Source: Prochlorococcus sp. HOT208_60m_813B04 (GTDB lineage Bacteria; Cyanobacteriota; Cyanobacteriia; PCC-6307; Cyanobiaceae). Taken from it: a DNA stretch of 64,000 nucleotides. Positions 42,553 through 52,922 of this stretch are shown in pieces (position 1 is the first letter of the stretch; every line of letters starts with the position of its first letter). The stretch is from positions 22,313 through 86,312 of the forward strand of contig MWOU01000109.1 of assembly GCA_002025975.1 (NCBI GenBank), in the 5' to 3' direction. The position numbers and the translations under genes are program-made. The notes below the pieces were generated by a model that saw nothing but the letters and a program-made list of their open reading frames with translations, ran no database searches and had not been told where the DNA came from.

Positions 42553-43170
42553 ATGGATATTCTTCAAAAATTAAAAAACAACCAAAGAAGGATTGGTTTA
42601 ACAGGAGGTATTGCAAGTGGGAAGACAACCATAACTAATTACATAAGAAAACATAAAAACATACCAATATTAGATGCAGATCATTTTTCAAGAGAATTAA
42701 TCAAACCAAACACATATGGATATAAGAAAATTTTAGATTATTTTGGAAATAAAATTATTGATAATAAAAGCAATTCAGAAAGGGAAATAAACAGAAAACT
42801 TTTAAGGAACATTATTTTTAAACATTCAGCAAGCAAGGAATGGATTGAAAAACTACTTCACCCCTTAATTAAAGAAAGAATGATAGAAGAATGCAGTCAA
42901 TACAGAAATAATCAAACTATAGTATTGGTTATTCCATTATTGTTTGAAGCAAAATTTGAAGATATTTGTACTGAAATATGGTTAGTTAAATGTCCTAAAG
43001 AAATACAAAAGAACAGACTTATCACAAGAGATAAAATTAGCGAAAAAGAAGCATATGAATTGATAAATTTTCAATTAAGTTTTGAAGAAAAAAGAAAATT
43101 CTCAGATATTATTTTAGAGAATTCGGATGATCAAAATAAATGGATCAATACGATAAAAGAGCTTCTTTAA
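42553..43170 (+). CDS. coaE: Dephospho-CoA kinase
   Basis: 205 residues. P-loop G-L-T-G-G-I-A-S-G-K-T-T near 16-27, the D-A-D-H-F-S-R-E-L motif near 43-51, L-H-P-L-I near 103 and P-L-L-F-E-A near 127. It catalyses the last step of CoA synthesis. The coaX gene in the same window does the first, but the two are not linked. It is convergent with gatB, 3 bases between stop codons. Confidence 0.95.
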   Translation: MDILQKLKNNQRRIGLTGGIASGKTTITNYIRKHKNIPILDADHFSRELIKPNTYGYKKILDYFGNKIIDNKSNSEREINRKLLRNIIFKHSASKEWIEKLLHPLIKERMIEECSQYRNNQTIVLVIPLLFEAKFEDICTEIWLVKCPKEIQKNRLITRDKISEKEAYELINFQLSFEEKRKFSDIILENSDDQNKWINTIKELL

Positions 43171-43173
43171 GCT

Positions 43174-44646
43174 TTAGCTATTTAATTTTTCCATAAGAAG
43201 TTTATTTGCAAGTTTAGGGTCAGCTTTACCTTTTGTTCTTTTCATAAGTTGACCAACAAAAAAACCAAGTAACTTAGTTTTTCCATTTTTAAATGCTTGA
43301 ACTTCATTTGGATGTTCATTTATAAGTTCATCAATTATTGGTGAAATACTTGAAGAATCAGATATCATTGCCAACCCTTTTTCTTCTACTAATTTTTTCG
43401 GGGAAATATTTTTTTGAATAAGTTCAGGTAAAATTTCTTTTGCAATTTTTCCACTAATTATATTTTTTGAAATCATGTTAATCATTTCAGCAAGATTTTC
43501 AGGACTAAGCTTTAATTCACTAAAACTTAGTTTATTTGATTTTAAATAGCCCACAATATCACTTGTTACCCAATTTGAAGCTAGTTTAGCCTCAGCACCA
43601 TTTGCTACTGTTGCTTCAAAAAAGTTTGCCATGCTTATTTCATCAGAAATTACCCTTGCATCATATGCAGACAACCCAAATTGACTTATGTATTTAAATC
43701 TTTTCTTTGAAGGTAATTCTGGTAGTTCTTTAAACCATATTTCTTGTTGGGCTTTTGTTATTTCAATTGGACCTAAGTCAGGATCAGGAAAATATCTATA
43801 GTCACTGCTACCTTCTTTTAATCTCATACTTTTCGTTAATTGCTTAGCTTCATCCCATAACCTTGTTTCTTGGAAAATTTTTCCTCCATTTTCATAAACT
43901 TCTATTTGTCTGGCTATTTCATAATCACAAGCCTTTTGAATTGCAGAAAATGAATTCATATTTTTTATTTCCACTTTGGTACCAAAAGGAGCATTAGGTC
44001 CTTTTCTAACTGAAATATTGACATCGCAGCGTAATGAACCCTCTTGCATATTTCCATCTGATACCCCTAGATATCTAACTGTTCTTCTAATCTCTGAAGC
44101 ATATTCAGATGCCTCTTTACCTGATCTTATATCTGGTTTACTTACAATCTCACAAAGTGCTATTCCCGCACGATTGTAATCAACTAAAGAATACTTAGAG
44201 CCAGCTAATCTATCACTTCCTGAATGGACTAGTTTTCCGGCGTCTTCTTCCATATGTAGCCTTTCTATACCAATTTTTTTTATATAAGGTTCTTTGTCCT
44301 TTTCAATTATTTCAACCTCTAACCAACCATTTTCAGCTAGTGGCTCATCAAATTGTGAAATTTGATAATTTTTTGGAAGATCAGGATAAAAATATTGTTT
44401 TCTATCAAATTTACAATGTTCTGCAACATTTAAATTTAATGCTAACGAAGTTTTTACAGCATACTCAAGAACAGTCTCATTCAGAACTGGAAGAGTTCCT
44501 GGTAACCCACAAACTACAGGATCTATATGGGTATTAGGTGCATCACCAAAAGCTGTAGACGCAGATGTGAATATTTTACTTTTGGTATTAAGCTGTACAT
44601 GAGTTTCCAAACCAATCACAGCTTCCCAAGATTCTAAATTGTTCAT
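43174..44646 (-). CDS. gatB: Aspartyl/glutamyl-tRNA amidotransferase subunit B
   Basis: 490 residues from the ATG at 44646 (M-N-N-L-E-S-W-E-A-V-I-G-L-E-T-H-V-Q-L); nineteen further in-frame codons upstream lack the family match. It shows the GatB kinase-like core (G-L-P-G-T-L-P-V-L-N; F-D-R-K-Q-Y-F-Y-P-D-L-P-K-N-Y-Q-I; M-E-E-D-A-G-K) and the C-terminal GatB/Yqey tail domain. With GatA and GatC it makes Gln-tRNA from Glu-tRNA in cyanobacteria that lack GlnRS. No gatA or gatC nearby. It is divergent from the ThiO-like gene. Confidence 0.96.
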   Translation of the reverse strand: MNNLESWEAVIGLETHVQLNTKSKIFTSASTAFGDAPNTHIDPVVCGLPGTLPVLNETVLEYAVKTSLALNLNVAEHCKFDRKQYFYPDLPKNYQISQFDEPLAENGWLEVEIIEKDKEPYIKKIGIERLHMEEDAGKLVHSGSDRLAGSKYSLVDYNRAGIALCEIVSKPDIRSGKEASEYASEIRRTVRYLGVSDGNMQEGSLRCDVNISVRKGPNAPFGTKVEIKNMNSFSAIQKACDYEIARQIEVYENGGKIFQETRLWDEAKQLTKSMRLKEGSSDYRYFPDPDLGPIEITKAQQEIWFKELPELPSKKRFKYISQFGLSAYDARVISDEISMANFFEATVANGAEAKLASNWVTSDIVGYLKSNKLSFSELKLSPENLAEMINMISKNIISGKIAKEILPELIQKNISPKKLVEEKGLAMISDSSSISPIIDELINEHPNEVQAFKNGKTKLLGFFVGQLMKRTKGKADPKLANKLLMEKLNS

Positions 44647-44725
44647 TATTAAAAGTCTATTTATTAATATTATTGGATATAAAGGAAAAGAGGACCAAAA
44701 CACAAATAAAAATATTAATTTTTAA

Positions 44726-45835
44726 ATGGCACAAGATACCAAAAATTCAATATTAATCATTGGAGGTGGACTTTTAGGTTTATCTATTGCTTATGAATTT
44801 TCTAGAAATAACTTCAAAGTTTTAGTTTTAAGCAAAAACAGAAATGAATCAGCTGGATTTGTTGCTGCAGGAATGTTAGCTACTCATGCCGAAGGGCTCG
44901 AAGATGAATTACTAAAATTTGGCCAAGAAAGTCAAAATCTAATTCCAAAGTGGATACAAAGTATTGAACAAGATAGTAATATTGAATGCGGTTTAAAAAA
45001 ATGTGGAATAGTAGTTCCTTTTAAAAACAAAGAAGATCTTGAAGAGTTTCCCACTTATAAATATGGAAAATATTTAAATCACAAAGATCTTCAAACAGAA
45101 ATCAATGGAATGAATTCTATTTGGAAACATGGTTTACTTTTTGAACAAGATGGTCAAATAGATAACCGAAGAAAACTGATGCGTGCTCTTGAGAGAGCAT
45201 GCTCCTTGAATGGAGTCGAATTTCAAGAGGGATCAGAAGTAGAGGATTTGACATTCGAAAAAAACAAAATTACAGGTGCAAAAGTTTTATGTGCCACTGG
45301 GGAAATAAAAAAAATTAACTGCGAAAAAGCAATTATATGTAGCGGTGCGTGGAGTAAAAAAATTTTTAATAAGATTCCAGTCTTTCCTGTAAAGGGACAA
45401 ATGCTATCAATACAAGGTCCAACAAATTTTTTGAAAAGGGTTATTTTTGGTCCAAAAACTTATCTAGTTCCCCGTGATGATGGACTTATTATAGTTGGAG
45501 CGACAGTTGAAAAAGATTCAAAATTTAATCAAGGTAATACTCCTAATGGAATTAAACAACTGCAAGAAGGCATTCGCTCTTTATTGCCAGAAGCTATTAA
45601 TTGGCCACAAATGGAACATTGGTGGGGCTTTAGACCTTGCACACCAGATCTAAAACCAATAATTGGAAAATCAAAAATTGAAAATCTTTATATAGCTACA
45701 GGACATTACAGAAATGGAGTTTTATTTTCTGCAATAACAAGTGATCTTCTTTTGAAAATAGTTCAAAATAAAAATCTCAAAGAAATAGAGAAAAGCTTTT
45801 TAGAAAAATTTAGTTTAGATAGATTTGCGATTTAA
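44726..45835 (+). CDS. thiO: FAD-dependent glycine oxidase-like protein (ThiO-like)
   Basis: 369 residues. FAD-binding G-G-G-L-L-G-L-S-I-A-Y-E near 13-24. The DAO-family C-terminal segment includes W-W-G-F-R-P-C-T-P-D-L-K-P-I-I-G and Y-I-A-T-G-H-Y-R-N-G-V-L, the latter close to the ThiO hallmark G-H-x-R-N-G. ThiO oxidises glycine to the imine used for the thiazole of thiamine. In cyanobacteria it is often fused to ThiG; here it stands alone. The close match at G-H-Y-R-N-G-V favours ThiO over other D-amino acid oxidases. It is convergent with ndk, 3 bases between stop codons. Confidence 0.87.
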   Translation: MAQDTKNSILIIGGGLLGLSIAYEFSRNNFKVLVLSKNRNESAGFVAAGMLATHAEGLEDELLKFGQESQNLIPKWIQSIEQDSNIECGLKKCGIVVPFKNKEDLEEFPTYKYGKYLNHKDLQTEINGMNSIWKHGLLFEQDGQIDNRRKLMRALERACSLNGVEFQEGSEVEDLTFEKNKITGAKVLCATGEIKKINCEKAIICSGAWSKKIFNKIPVFPVKGQMLSIQGPTNFLKRVIFGPKTYLVPRDDGLIIVGATVEKDSKFNQGNTPNGIKQLQEGIRSLLPEAINWPQMEHWWGFRPCTPDLKPIIGKSKIENLYIATGHYRNGVLFSAITSDLLLKIVQNKNLKEIEKSFLEKFSLDRFAI

Positions 45836-45838
45836 ATT

Positions 45839-46297
45839 TTAATTTTCAGATCGCCATTTCGAATCAGAAGTTTCCCACTCACATAATTCCTCTTCGTTAA
45901 ACCATAGATCAATTTCAAATTTTGCTGTATCTTCTCCATCAGAACCATGAATAATATTCCTCCCAATATCAATAGCTAAATCACCTCTAATTGTTCCAGG
46001 CTCTGCTTCCAGAGGTTTTGTTGCACCTATTAGTTTTCTAGCACTTAAAATAACTCCTTCGCCTTCCCACACCATTGCTACAACAGGACCACTTGAAATA
46101 AAGTCAACTAAATCACCAAAAAAGGGTCTTTCTCTATGTACTCCATAATGATTTTGAGCAAGTTCTTTTGAAGGAATTAATTGCTTTAATCCAACCAATT
46201 TAAATCCTTTTTTTTCAAATCTGCCAATAATCTCAGAAACATATCCTCTTTGAACTCCATCTGGTTTAATTGCAATAAAGGTTCTCTCTTTGGTCAT
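45839..46297 (-). CDS. ndk: Nucleoside diphosphate kinase
   Basis: 152 residues. N-terminal [15 protein letters not shown] and the active-site motif N-I-I-H-G-S-D-G near 114-121, with the phosphorylated histidine near 117. It balances NTP pools by phosphate transfer. The length is standard. It is divergent from speA with a 122-base gap. Confidence 0.97.
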   Translation of the reverse strand: MTKERTFIAIKPDGVQRGYVSEIIGRFEKKGFKLVGLKQLIPSKELAQNHYGVHRERPFFGDLVDFISSGPVVAMVWEGEGVILSARKLIGATKPLEAEPGTIRGDLAIDIGRNIIHGSDGEDTAKFEIDLWFNEEELCEWETSDSKWRSEN

Positions 46298-46419
46298 TTA
46301 GTTAATAATCACTCTATGTATATTCAACTTTTGGGTGGTAACTTGGCAAGTAATCATTAAAATAAAAGATATTGTTTTAAGTTATTTTCAAAAACATTTA
46401 TTAATCACTAAGACATAAA

Positions 46420-48366
46420 TTGACCAATTTTGAGCCAAAAAAATTCAAGAATATATGGACTATTGAAGATAGTATTTCGACTTATAACATAGACAAATGG
46501 GGAGATAAATATTTTTCTATAAATTCCAAAGGAAATATATCAGTAACTAAAGATATAAAATCTGAAAATAAGATTGATCTTTTTAAGCTTGTCAAAGAAC
46601 TTAAGAGTAGAGAAATAAATCCTCCATTAATCATAAGATTTAATGATATCTTGAAAGATCGAATAAATGCATTACATGACTCTTTTTTAAAAGCAATAAA
46701 AACCTATAAATATAAGAACATTTATCAAGGCGTTTTTCCTGTCAAATGTAATCAACAGAAAAATGTCCTAGAAAAGATAATAGAGTTTGGTAGCCAATGG
46801 AATTTTGGTTTAGAAGTAGGTAGTAAATCAGAACTATTAATTGGCCTTGCACTTCTTGAAAACCAAAATTCATTATTAATATGCAACGGATATAAAGATA
46901 AAAAATATATTGAAATTGCTACTTTGGCCAGAAAACTCGGCAAAAATCCAATAATAGTTATTGAACAACGAGATGAGGTAAAAAGAATTATTCAAGCAGT
47001 TCAAGAACTTAACGCGACTCCATTGATAGGAATAAGAGCAAAATTATCAAGTAAAAGTAGTGGTAGGTGGGGTAAATCTATTGGAGATAATTCCAAATTT
47101 GGATTATCAATCCCAGAAATTATGTTGACAATAAAAGAACTAAAAGAAGCAAATCTTATCAACGAAATGAAATTGCTCCATTTTCATATAGGCAGTCAAA
47201 TAAGTGATATTGCTGTGATCAAAGACGCATTACAAGAAGCGAGTCAAATATATGTTGAACTATGCAAACTAGGAGCCCCAATGCAATATATCGACGTTGG
47301 GGGTGGATTAGGAATAGATTTTGATGGAACTAAAACCTCCTCCAACACTTCTACTAATTATTCTCTCCAAAATTATGCTAACGATGTAATTGCAACTATT
47401 AAGGATTCATGTGAATTAAATAATATCAAGCATCCAACCATAATCTCAGAAAGTGGAAGAGCAATAATTAGTCATTGTTCAGTTTTAATTTTTAATGTCT
47501 TAGGAACAAGTCATGTCAGCTCCAAACTACAAATTTTTCATAAAAAAAATCAACAATTAATAATTTCAAATTTACTTGATACTTTCTATGAATTAAAAAA
47601 ACTTAAAAATAAAAAAATAAATTTATCTCAAATAATTGAACTATGGAATGATGCAAAAAAGTTTAAAGAAGATTGCTTAGTCGCTTTTAGATTAGGATTT
47701 TTAAGTTTGGCAGAAAGAGCTTATGCTGAAGAACTTACTTGGGCTTGCGCAAAAGAAATTTCTAATAACCTGAATAATGATGAAATCAATCACCCTGATT
47801 TATCTGAAATTACAGAAACTCTTGCATCAACTTATTATGCAAATTTATCTATATTTAAATCTATTCCTGATAGCTGGGCAATAAATCAAATTTTTCCAAT
47901 AGTACCAATACATAGGCACTTAGAGGAGCCGTTCTGCAAAGGCAACTTTGCAGATTTAACTTGTGATTCAGATGGGAAACTAAATAATTTTATTGATAAT
48001 GGAAAAATTAAATCACTACTAAATTTGCATAAGCCAGAAGAAGATAAAGATTACCTAATTGGAATTTTTATGACTGGAGCCTATCAAGAAGCATTAGGAA
48101 ACTTGCACAATTTATTTGGTAGTACCAACGTTGTTCATATAGACATAAATCAAGATAATTCATATAAGGTCAGAAATATTATTAAAGAGGACAGTAAATC
48201 TGAAATTTTACAATTATTAGATTACAGTTCAGCTTCTTTGGTTGAATCTATAAGAATTAATACTGAATCAGCGATTGATCAAAAAAAATTAACTATTGAA
48301 GAAGCAAGGAAATTAATGGATCAAATCGAAATTAGTCTCAGAAAAAGTAGTTATTTATCAGAATGA
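46420..48366 (+). CDS. speA: Biosynthetic arginine decarboxylase
   Basis: 648 residues, usual length for PLP-dependent SpeA. The Schiff-base lysine is in G-V-F-P-V-K-C-N-Q near residue 110. Conserved H-F-H-I-G-S-Q near residue 252, G-G-G-L-G-I-D near 293 and S-E-S-G-R-A near 347 shape the PLP pocket of the alanine racemase-like fold. It makes agmatine from arginine for polyamines. The start is a TTG at 46420; no ATG is close. Its end overlaps the end of alaS by 16 bases on the opposite strand. Confidence 0.95.
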   Translation: MTNFEPKKFKNIWTIEDSISTYNIDKWGDKYFSINSKGNISVTKDIKSENKIDLFKLVKELKSREINPPLIIRFNDILKDRINALHDSFLKAIKTYKYKNIYQGVFPVKCNQQKNVLEKIIEFGSQWNFGLEVGSKSELLIGLALLENQNSLLICNGYKDKKYIEIATLARKLGKNPIIVIEQRDEVKRIIQAVQELNATPLIGIRAKLSSKSSGRWGKSIGDNSKFGLSIPEIMLTIKELKEANLINEMKLLHFHIGSQISDIAVIKDALQEASQIYVELCKLGAPMQYIDVGGGLGIDFDGTKTSSNTSTNYSLQNYANDVIATIKDSCELNNIKHPTIISESGRAIISHCSVLIFNVLGTSHVSSKLQIFHKKNQQLIISNLLDTFYELKKLKNKKINLSQIIELWNDAKKFKEDCLVAFRLGFLSLAERAYAEELTWACAKEISNNLNNDEINHPDLSEITETLASTYYANLSIFKSIPDSWAINQIFPIVPIHRHLEEPFCKGNFADLTCDSDGKLNNFIDNGKIKSLLNLHKPEEDKDYLIGIFMTGAYQEALGNLHNLFGSTNVVHIDINQDNSYKVRNIIKEDSKSEILQLLDYSSASLVESIRINTESAIDQKKLTIEEARKLMDQIEISLRKSSYLSE

Positions 48367-51011
48367 CTAGCTAATGTTTTTTGCAAATAATTTTTAGCAT
48401 AATCTAAAGCATCACTTAACTTATCAATATCTTTAGCACCTGCTTGAGCAAAGTTAGGCTTTCCTCCTCCACCTCCCGAACAAATTCTTGCAATCTCATT
48501 AATTAATTTACCTGCATGCAATCCTATTTTTACTGCATCATCACCTAAAGAAACTACAAATAACAACTTTCTATTTTCTGGATTTGGTATTCCCCCAAGA
48601 ATCACTATTGCTTTATTTCCCAAATGAGAAGTTAAATTAAGTGCTGCAGATTGCAAAGAATTCCCATCTAAGCCATCAATCTGATTTACTAAAATTGAAA
48701 AAGAATTTACTATTTCTGCAGATGATTTTATAGAAGAGTATTTAAAATACGCAATTTCATCTTTCATTTTTTGTATCTCTTTATTCTTATTAATAAGCTC
48801 TGCTTGCAAATTATTAACCCTTTCAAAAAGTTGATTAGGATTTGCTTTTAACAAATCACTAAGTTGGTTTACTAATGCATTTCTATCACTGAAATATTCT
48901 AATGCTGATTGGCCTGATAATGCTTCGATTCTTCTTACTCCAGCTGAGATTCCTTCCTCACTAATTATTTTGAAAGAACCTAATTCGGATGTAGTTTTAA
49001 CATGTGTACCACCACAAAGTTCCATTGAAACTCCTGGTACATTAACAACGCGCACTTCATCATCATATTTTTCTCCAAACATGGCGACAGCGCCCTTTTC
49101 AAGAGCCTCACTCTTAGACATATTTTTTATTTCTAGGGCATGATTTTCCATAATCCAAGAATTAACTAAAGTCTCAATCTTAGAAATTTGATCTTTAGAA
49201 ATAGGATTAGAGGAATTAAAGTCAAATCGTAATTTATTAAAAGCTACTAATGAACCTTTTTGTCCAACACTTTCATTAATAACTGATTTAAGTGCAGATT
49301 GTAATAAATGAGTAGCTGTATGATTTGCAGCAGCTTTAGCTCTATTAGAGGAGCTAACATTAGTCTTAACTTTTTGTCCAATAGTTAATTTTCCTTTTTT
49401 GATCGTTCCATAATGTAAAAAAACATTTTTCTTTCGCATGACATTATCAACCAAGACCTCAATATCGTTTGAAAATATCGTTCCAATATCACCAACTTGC
49501 CCGCCAGATTCTCCATAAAAAGTTGTCTGATCAAGAACAATTAAAACTTTCTGGCCTTCACTTGCTTCCTTAACTAATGTTGAATCCAAGAATATACCCT
49601 TTATTTCAGCTTCCGAAAGGAGTGAATCATAACCATTAAAAACAGTTTTGTTAAAAAGATCTATTTCTCGCTCTAATGATCCCTCTAATGTTAAATCAAT
49701 ATTACTTGAAGCAGCTTTAGCTCTCTCTTTTTGTACATTCATTTCTTCTTCAAAACCCTTTACATCTACACTGATACGATGTTCTTCAGCAATTTCTACA
49801 GTAAGTTCTAGAGGAAATCCATAAGTATCATAAAGTTCAAAAGCTTTAAAACCAGAAATTAATTTCTGCCCTGAAGAAATTAACTCATCTAGCAATTTCT
49901 CTCCTCTTTCAAGAGTTTCCCTAAATCTTATTTCTTCAATTTTTATCTCATTCAAAATTAAATCATTATTATTTTTTAAATCAGGATAATTATTTTGCAT
50001 TAAGTTAATTCCGACAGTAGCAATATGAGGTAAAAATTCATTTGTTATACCTAATAATCTGCCATGTCTGACCATTCTTCTAATAAGCCTTCTTAATATA
50101 TATCCCCTACCGAGATTACTTGCTGATACTCCATCAGAAATTAAATGAATAACAGCTCTTGTATGATCACCAATGATTTTTAAAGAAATTTTGTTTTTAT
50201 CATCTGAAGAAAAATAATCAATATTTGCAATCTCACAAATTTTTTGAATAATAGGAAAAATTAAATCTGTCTCATAATTATTTTGCTTTTTTTGTAGTAT
50301 TTGAGCCATCCTTTCAAGACCCATTCCTGTATCAATATTTTTAAATTTTAAATCTGTCAATTTTCCATTAGGGTCACGATTATATTGCATAAAAACAAGA
50401 TTATAAAATTCAATAAAACGATCTCCATCTTCTAAATCAATATTATGCAGACCCACTTCAGGATGAAAATCATAATAAAGTTCTGAACAAGGTCCACATG
50501 GACCTGTTTTGCCAGATGACCAAAAATTATCTTCCTCACCTAGTTTGACTATCCTATCTGGATGAATACCAATTTCATCTCTCCAAATTTTTGCAGACTC
50601 TTCGTCTTCGTAAAAAACACTTACAATTATATTTTCAACAGAAAGTTGATAAATATTAGTAACTAATTCCCAAGCCCATTGAATAGCCTCTCGTTTAAAA
50701 TAATCTCCAAAAGAGAAATTACCAAGCATTTCAAAAAAAGTGTGGTGTCTAGCTGTAACTCCAACGTTTTCTATATCGTTTGTTCTGATGCACTTTTGGC
50801 TAGATGTAGCCCTTTTAGATGGTCTTTCTTTTAAACCTAAAAAAACTGGTTTAAAAGGTAGCATTCCAGCAATTGTGAGCATAACCGTAGGGTCATCTGG
50901 AATCAAAGATGCACTTGGAATGATTTTATGTAATTTTTCACTGTAAAATTTTAAAAAAGCATTTCTTATCTCATCTCCAGTAATTATTTTTTTAATTAAT
51001 TGAGATGTCAT
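48351..51011 (-). CDS. alaS: Alanyl-tRNA synthetase
   Basis: 886 residues, full length. The class II core has [10 protein letters not shown] near 48 and [17 protein letters not shown] near 88-104. The editing domain carries both zinc-binding parts: H-T-A-T-H-L-L near 568 and C-G-G-T-H near 670. The C-terminal DHHA1-like domain ends with C-S-G-G-G-G-G-K-P. It charges tRNA-Ala and clears Ser and Gly errors. It is divergent from the flavodiiron pair. Confidence 0.97.
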   Translation of the reverse strand: MTSQLIKKIITGDEIRNAFLKFYSEKLHKIIPSASLIPDDPTVMLTIAGMLPFKPVFLGLKERPSKRATSSQKCIRTNDIENVGVTARHHTFFEMLGNFSFGDYFKREAIQWAWELVTNIYQLSVENIIVSVFYEDEESAKIWRDEIGIHPDRIVKLGEEDNFWSSGKTGPCGPCSELYYDFHPEVGLHNIDLEDGDRFIEFYNLVFMQYNRDPNGKLTDLKFKNIDTGMGLERMAQILQKKQNNYETDLIFPIIQKICEIANIDYFSSDDKNKISLKIIGDHTRAVIHLISDGVSASNLGRGYILRRLIRRMVRHGRLLGITNEFLPHIATVGINLMQNNYPDLKNNNDLILNEIKIEEIRFRETLERGEKLLDELISSGQKLISGFKAFELYDTYGFPLELTVEIAEEHRISVDVKGFEEEMNVQKERAKAASSNIDLTLEGSLEREIDLFNKTVFNGYDSLLSEAEIKGIFLDSTLVKEASEGQKVLIVLDQTTFYGESGGQVGDIGTIFSNDIEVLVDNVMRKKNVFLHYGTIKKGKLTIGQKVKTNVSSSNRAKAAANHTATHLLQSALKSVINESVGQKGSLVAFNKLRFDFNSSNPISKDQISKIETLVNSWIMENHALEIKNMSKSEALEKGAVAMFGEKYDDEVRVVNVPGVSMELCGGTHVKTTSELGSFKIISEEGISAGVRRIEALSGQSALEYFSDRNALVNQLSDLLKANPNQLFERVNNLQAELINKNKEIQKMKDEIAYFKYSSIKSSAEIVNSFSILVNQIDGLDGNSLQSAALNLTSHLGNKAIVILGGIPNPENRKLLFVVSLGDDAVKIGLHAGKLINEIARICSGGGGGKPNFAQAGAKDIDKLSDALDYAKNYLQKTLASHSDK

Positions 51012-51130
51012 TTATCCAGAATAAGAAGATTAAAAATTAAAGAAAAGCGTAATTTCGGTTATTTCGCAAAGATAATCACGCGAATTTATATTCTATATAA
51101 CTAAAGTTAATTTATAAAGCTAATTATTCT

Positions 51131-52906
51131 ATGATAGCCTCTGCTCAGACAAGTAATTCTAAATTGGCACAAACTAATAACAAGTTGACGGTTCAATCTC
51201 AAAACTTTGCTGATGATTCTTGTGCCATAAGATCTTTGGATTGGGATCGCAGTAGATTTGATATTGAATTTGGTTTAAGAAATGGAACTACTTACAATAG
51301 TTTTATTATTAAAGGCGAGAAACTAGCAATTATTGATACTAGTCACGCAAAGTTTAAAGAATTATGGTTTGAAGAATTACTGAAAAAGGTAAATCCGCAA
51401 GAAGTTGATTATCTAATTACTAGCCATACTGAACCTGATCATTCTGGTTTAATAGGTAATCTTTTAGAATTAAATCAAAATATCACAGTAGTTGGATCAA
51501 AATTAGCACTTAAATTTATTGAAGATCAAATACATATTCCCTTTAAACGTCTAGAGGTTAAGAGTGGAGAGTTTTTAAATCTCGGAACTAATCCTAAGAG
51601 TGGTTTAGAACATAATATTGAATTTATAAGTGCACCAAATTTGCATTGGCCAGATACCATATTTTCATACGATCACAGCACAAATGTTCTCTATACATGC
51701 GATGCTTTTGGACTCCATTATTGTTCTGACGAATTTTTTGACACTGATCAAAAAGAAATATACGATGATTTCCGTTTTTATTACGATTGCCTTATGGGTC
51801 CAAACGCTAGAAGCGTTATGCAGGCAATTAAAAGAATAGATAAGCTACCTGAATTAAAAACAATAGCTGTTGGTCATGGGCCTTTGCTCCATAATCAGGT
51901 CAATTTTTGGAAAGGAAAATATCTAGAATGGAGTAGCAATAAAAGCAAAGGCAATGATTTTGTGTCAGTCTGCTACATAAGCGACTATGGTTATTGTGAT
52001 CGACTCAGTCAAGCGATATCTCATGGAATATGCAAAGCAGATGCTCAGGTTCAGTTAATTGATCTAAGATCTTCTGACCCGCAAGAATTAACAAGTTTAA
52101 TTTCCGAATCAAAAGCAGTAGTCATTCCCACATGGCCTGTAGACTCAGATAATGAATTAAAAGAATCTCTCGGTACTTTATTTGCAGCACTAAAGCCAAA
52201 ACAATTTACTGCAGTTTATGATGCATTTGGTGGAAATGATGAACCCATAGATTCCTTAGCAAATAAATTAAGAGAACTTGGTCAAAAAGAAGCTTTCTCT
52301 CCCCTAAGAGTTAAAAATATTCCAGATCCGATTGTTTATCAACAATTCGAAGAAGCTGGAACTGACTTGGGTCAATTGATCAATAAAAAGAAGAATATTG
52401 CCTCTATGAAGAGCCTTGATTCAAATTTAGATAAAGCGTTAGGTAGATTAAGTGGTGGATTATATGTAGTTACAGCGAGTCAAGGCGAAGGTTCTACATT
52501 TAGACAAAGTGCAATGGTCGCAAGTTGGGTTAGTCAAGCAAGCTTTTCTCCACCGGGTATTACAGTTGCAGTAGCAAAAGATAGAGCGATTGAATCATAT
52601 ATGCAAGTTGGGAAAGGTTTTGTTGTGAATATTCTGAGAGAAGATAACTATCAAAAAATGTTCAGACATTTTTTAAAAAGATTTGCCCCTGGAGCTGATA
52701 GATTTGCAGATGTAGATGTAATTAGCAATATCGCAGAAGGAGGACCAGTTCTTTCAGATTCACTCGCCTTTTTAGATTGTAAAGTTAGTTCCAGGCTTGA
52801 GACTCCAGACCATTGGATAATTTACGGAATTGTTGAAAATGGTAATGTTTCTGACTTATCATGCAAGACAGCAGTTCATCACAGAAAAGTTGCTAATCAC
52901 TATTAA
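51131..52906 (+). CDS. flv3: Flavodiiron protein with full diiron site (Flv3-like)
   Basis: 591 residues in three parts: metallo-beta-lactamase-like diiron domain (about 30-275), flavodoxin domain (about 280-420) and a C-terminal flavin reductase domain (about 430-590) found only in oxygenic phototrophs. The metal ligands H-x-E-x-D-H are intact in S-H-T-E-P-D-H-S-G at 98-106, and N-L-H-W-P-D-T and G-H-G-P follow. Such proteins reduce O2 to water with electrons from the photosystem I side, without making superoxide. It pairs with the next gene (16-base gap), which lacks most ligands, so it is the likely catalytic partner of the heterodimer. Confidence 0.92.
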   Translation: MIASAQTSNSKLAQTNNKLTVQSQNFADDSCAIRSLDWDRSRFDIEFGLRNGTTYNSFIIKGEKLAIIDTSHAKFKELWFEELLKKVNPQEVDYLITSHTEPDHSGLIGNLLELNQNITVVGSKLALKFIEDQIHIPFKRLEVKSGEFLNLGTNPKSGLEHNIEFISAPNLHWPDTIFSYDHSTNVLYTCDAFGLHYCSDEFFDTDQKEIYDDFRFYYDCLMGPNARSVMQAIKRIDKLPELKTIAVGHGPLLHNQVNFWKGKYLEWSSNKSKGNDFVSVCYISDYGYCDRLSQAISHGICKADAQVQLIDLRSSDPQELTSLISESKAVVIPTWPVDSDNELKESLGTLFAALKPKQFTAVYDAFGGNDEPIDSLANKLRELGQKEAFSPLRVKNIPDPIVYQQFEEAGTDLGQLINKKKNIASMKSLDSNLDKALGRLSGGLYVVTASQGEGSTFRQSAMVASWVSQASFSPPGITVAVAKDRAIESYMQVGKGFVVNILREDNYQKMFRHFLKRFAPGADRFADVDVISNIAEGGPVLSDSLAFLDCKVSSRLETPDHWIIYGIVENGNVSDLSCKTAVHHRKVANHY

Positions 52907-52922
52907 AAAATAAGTCTTTAAA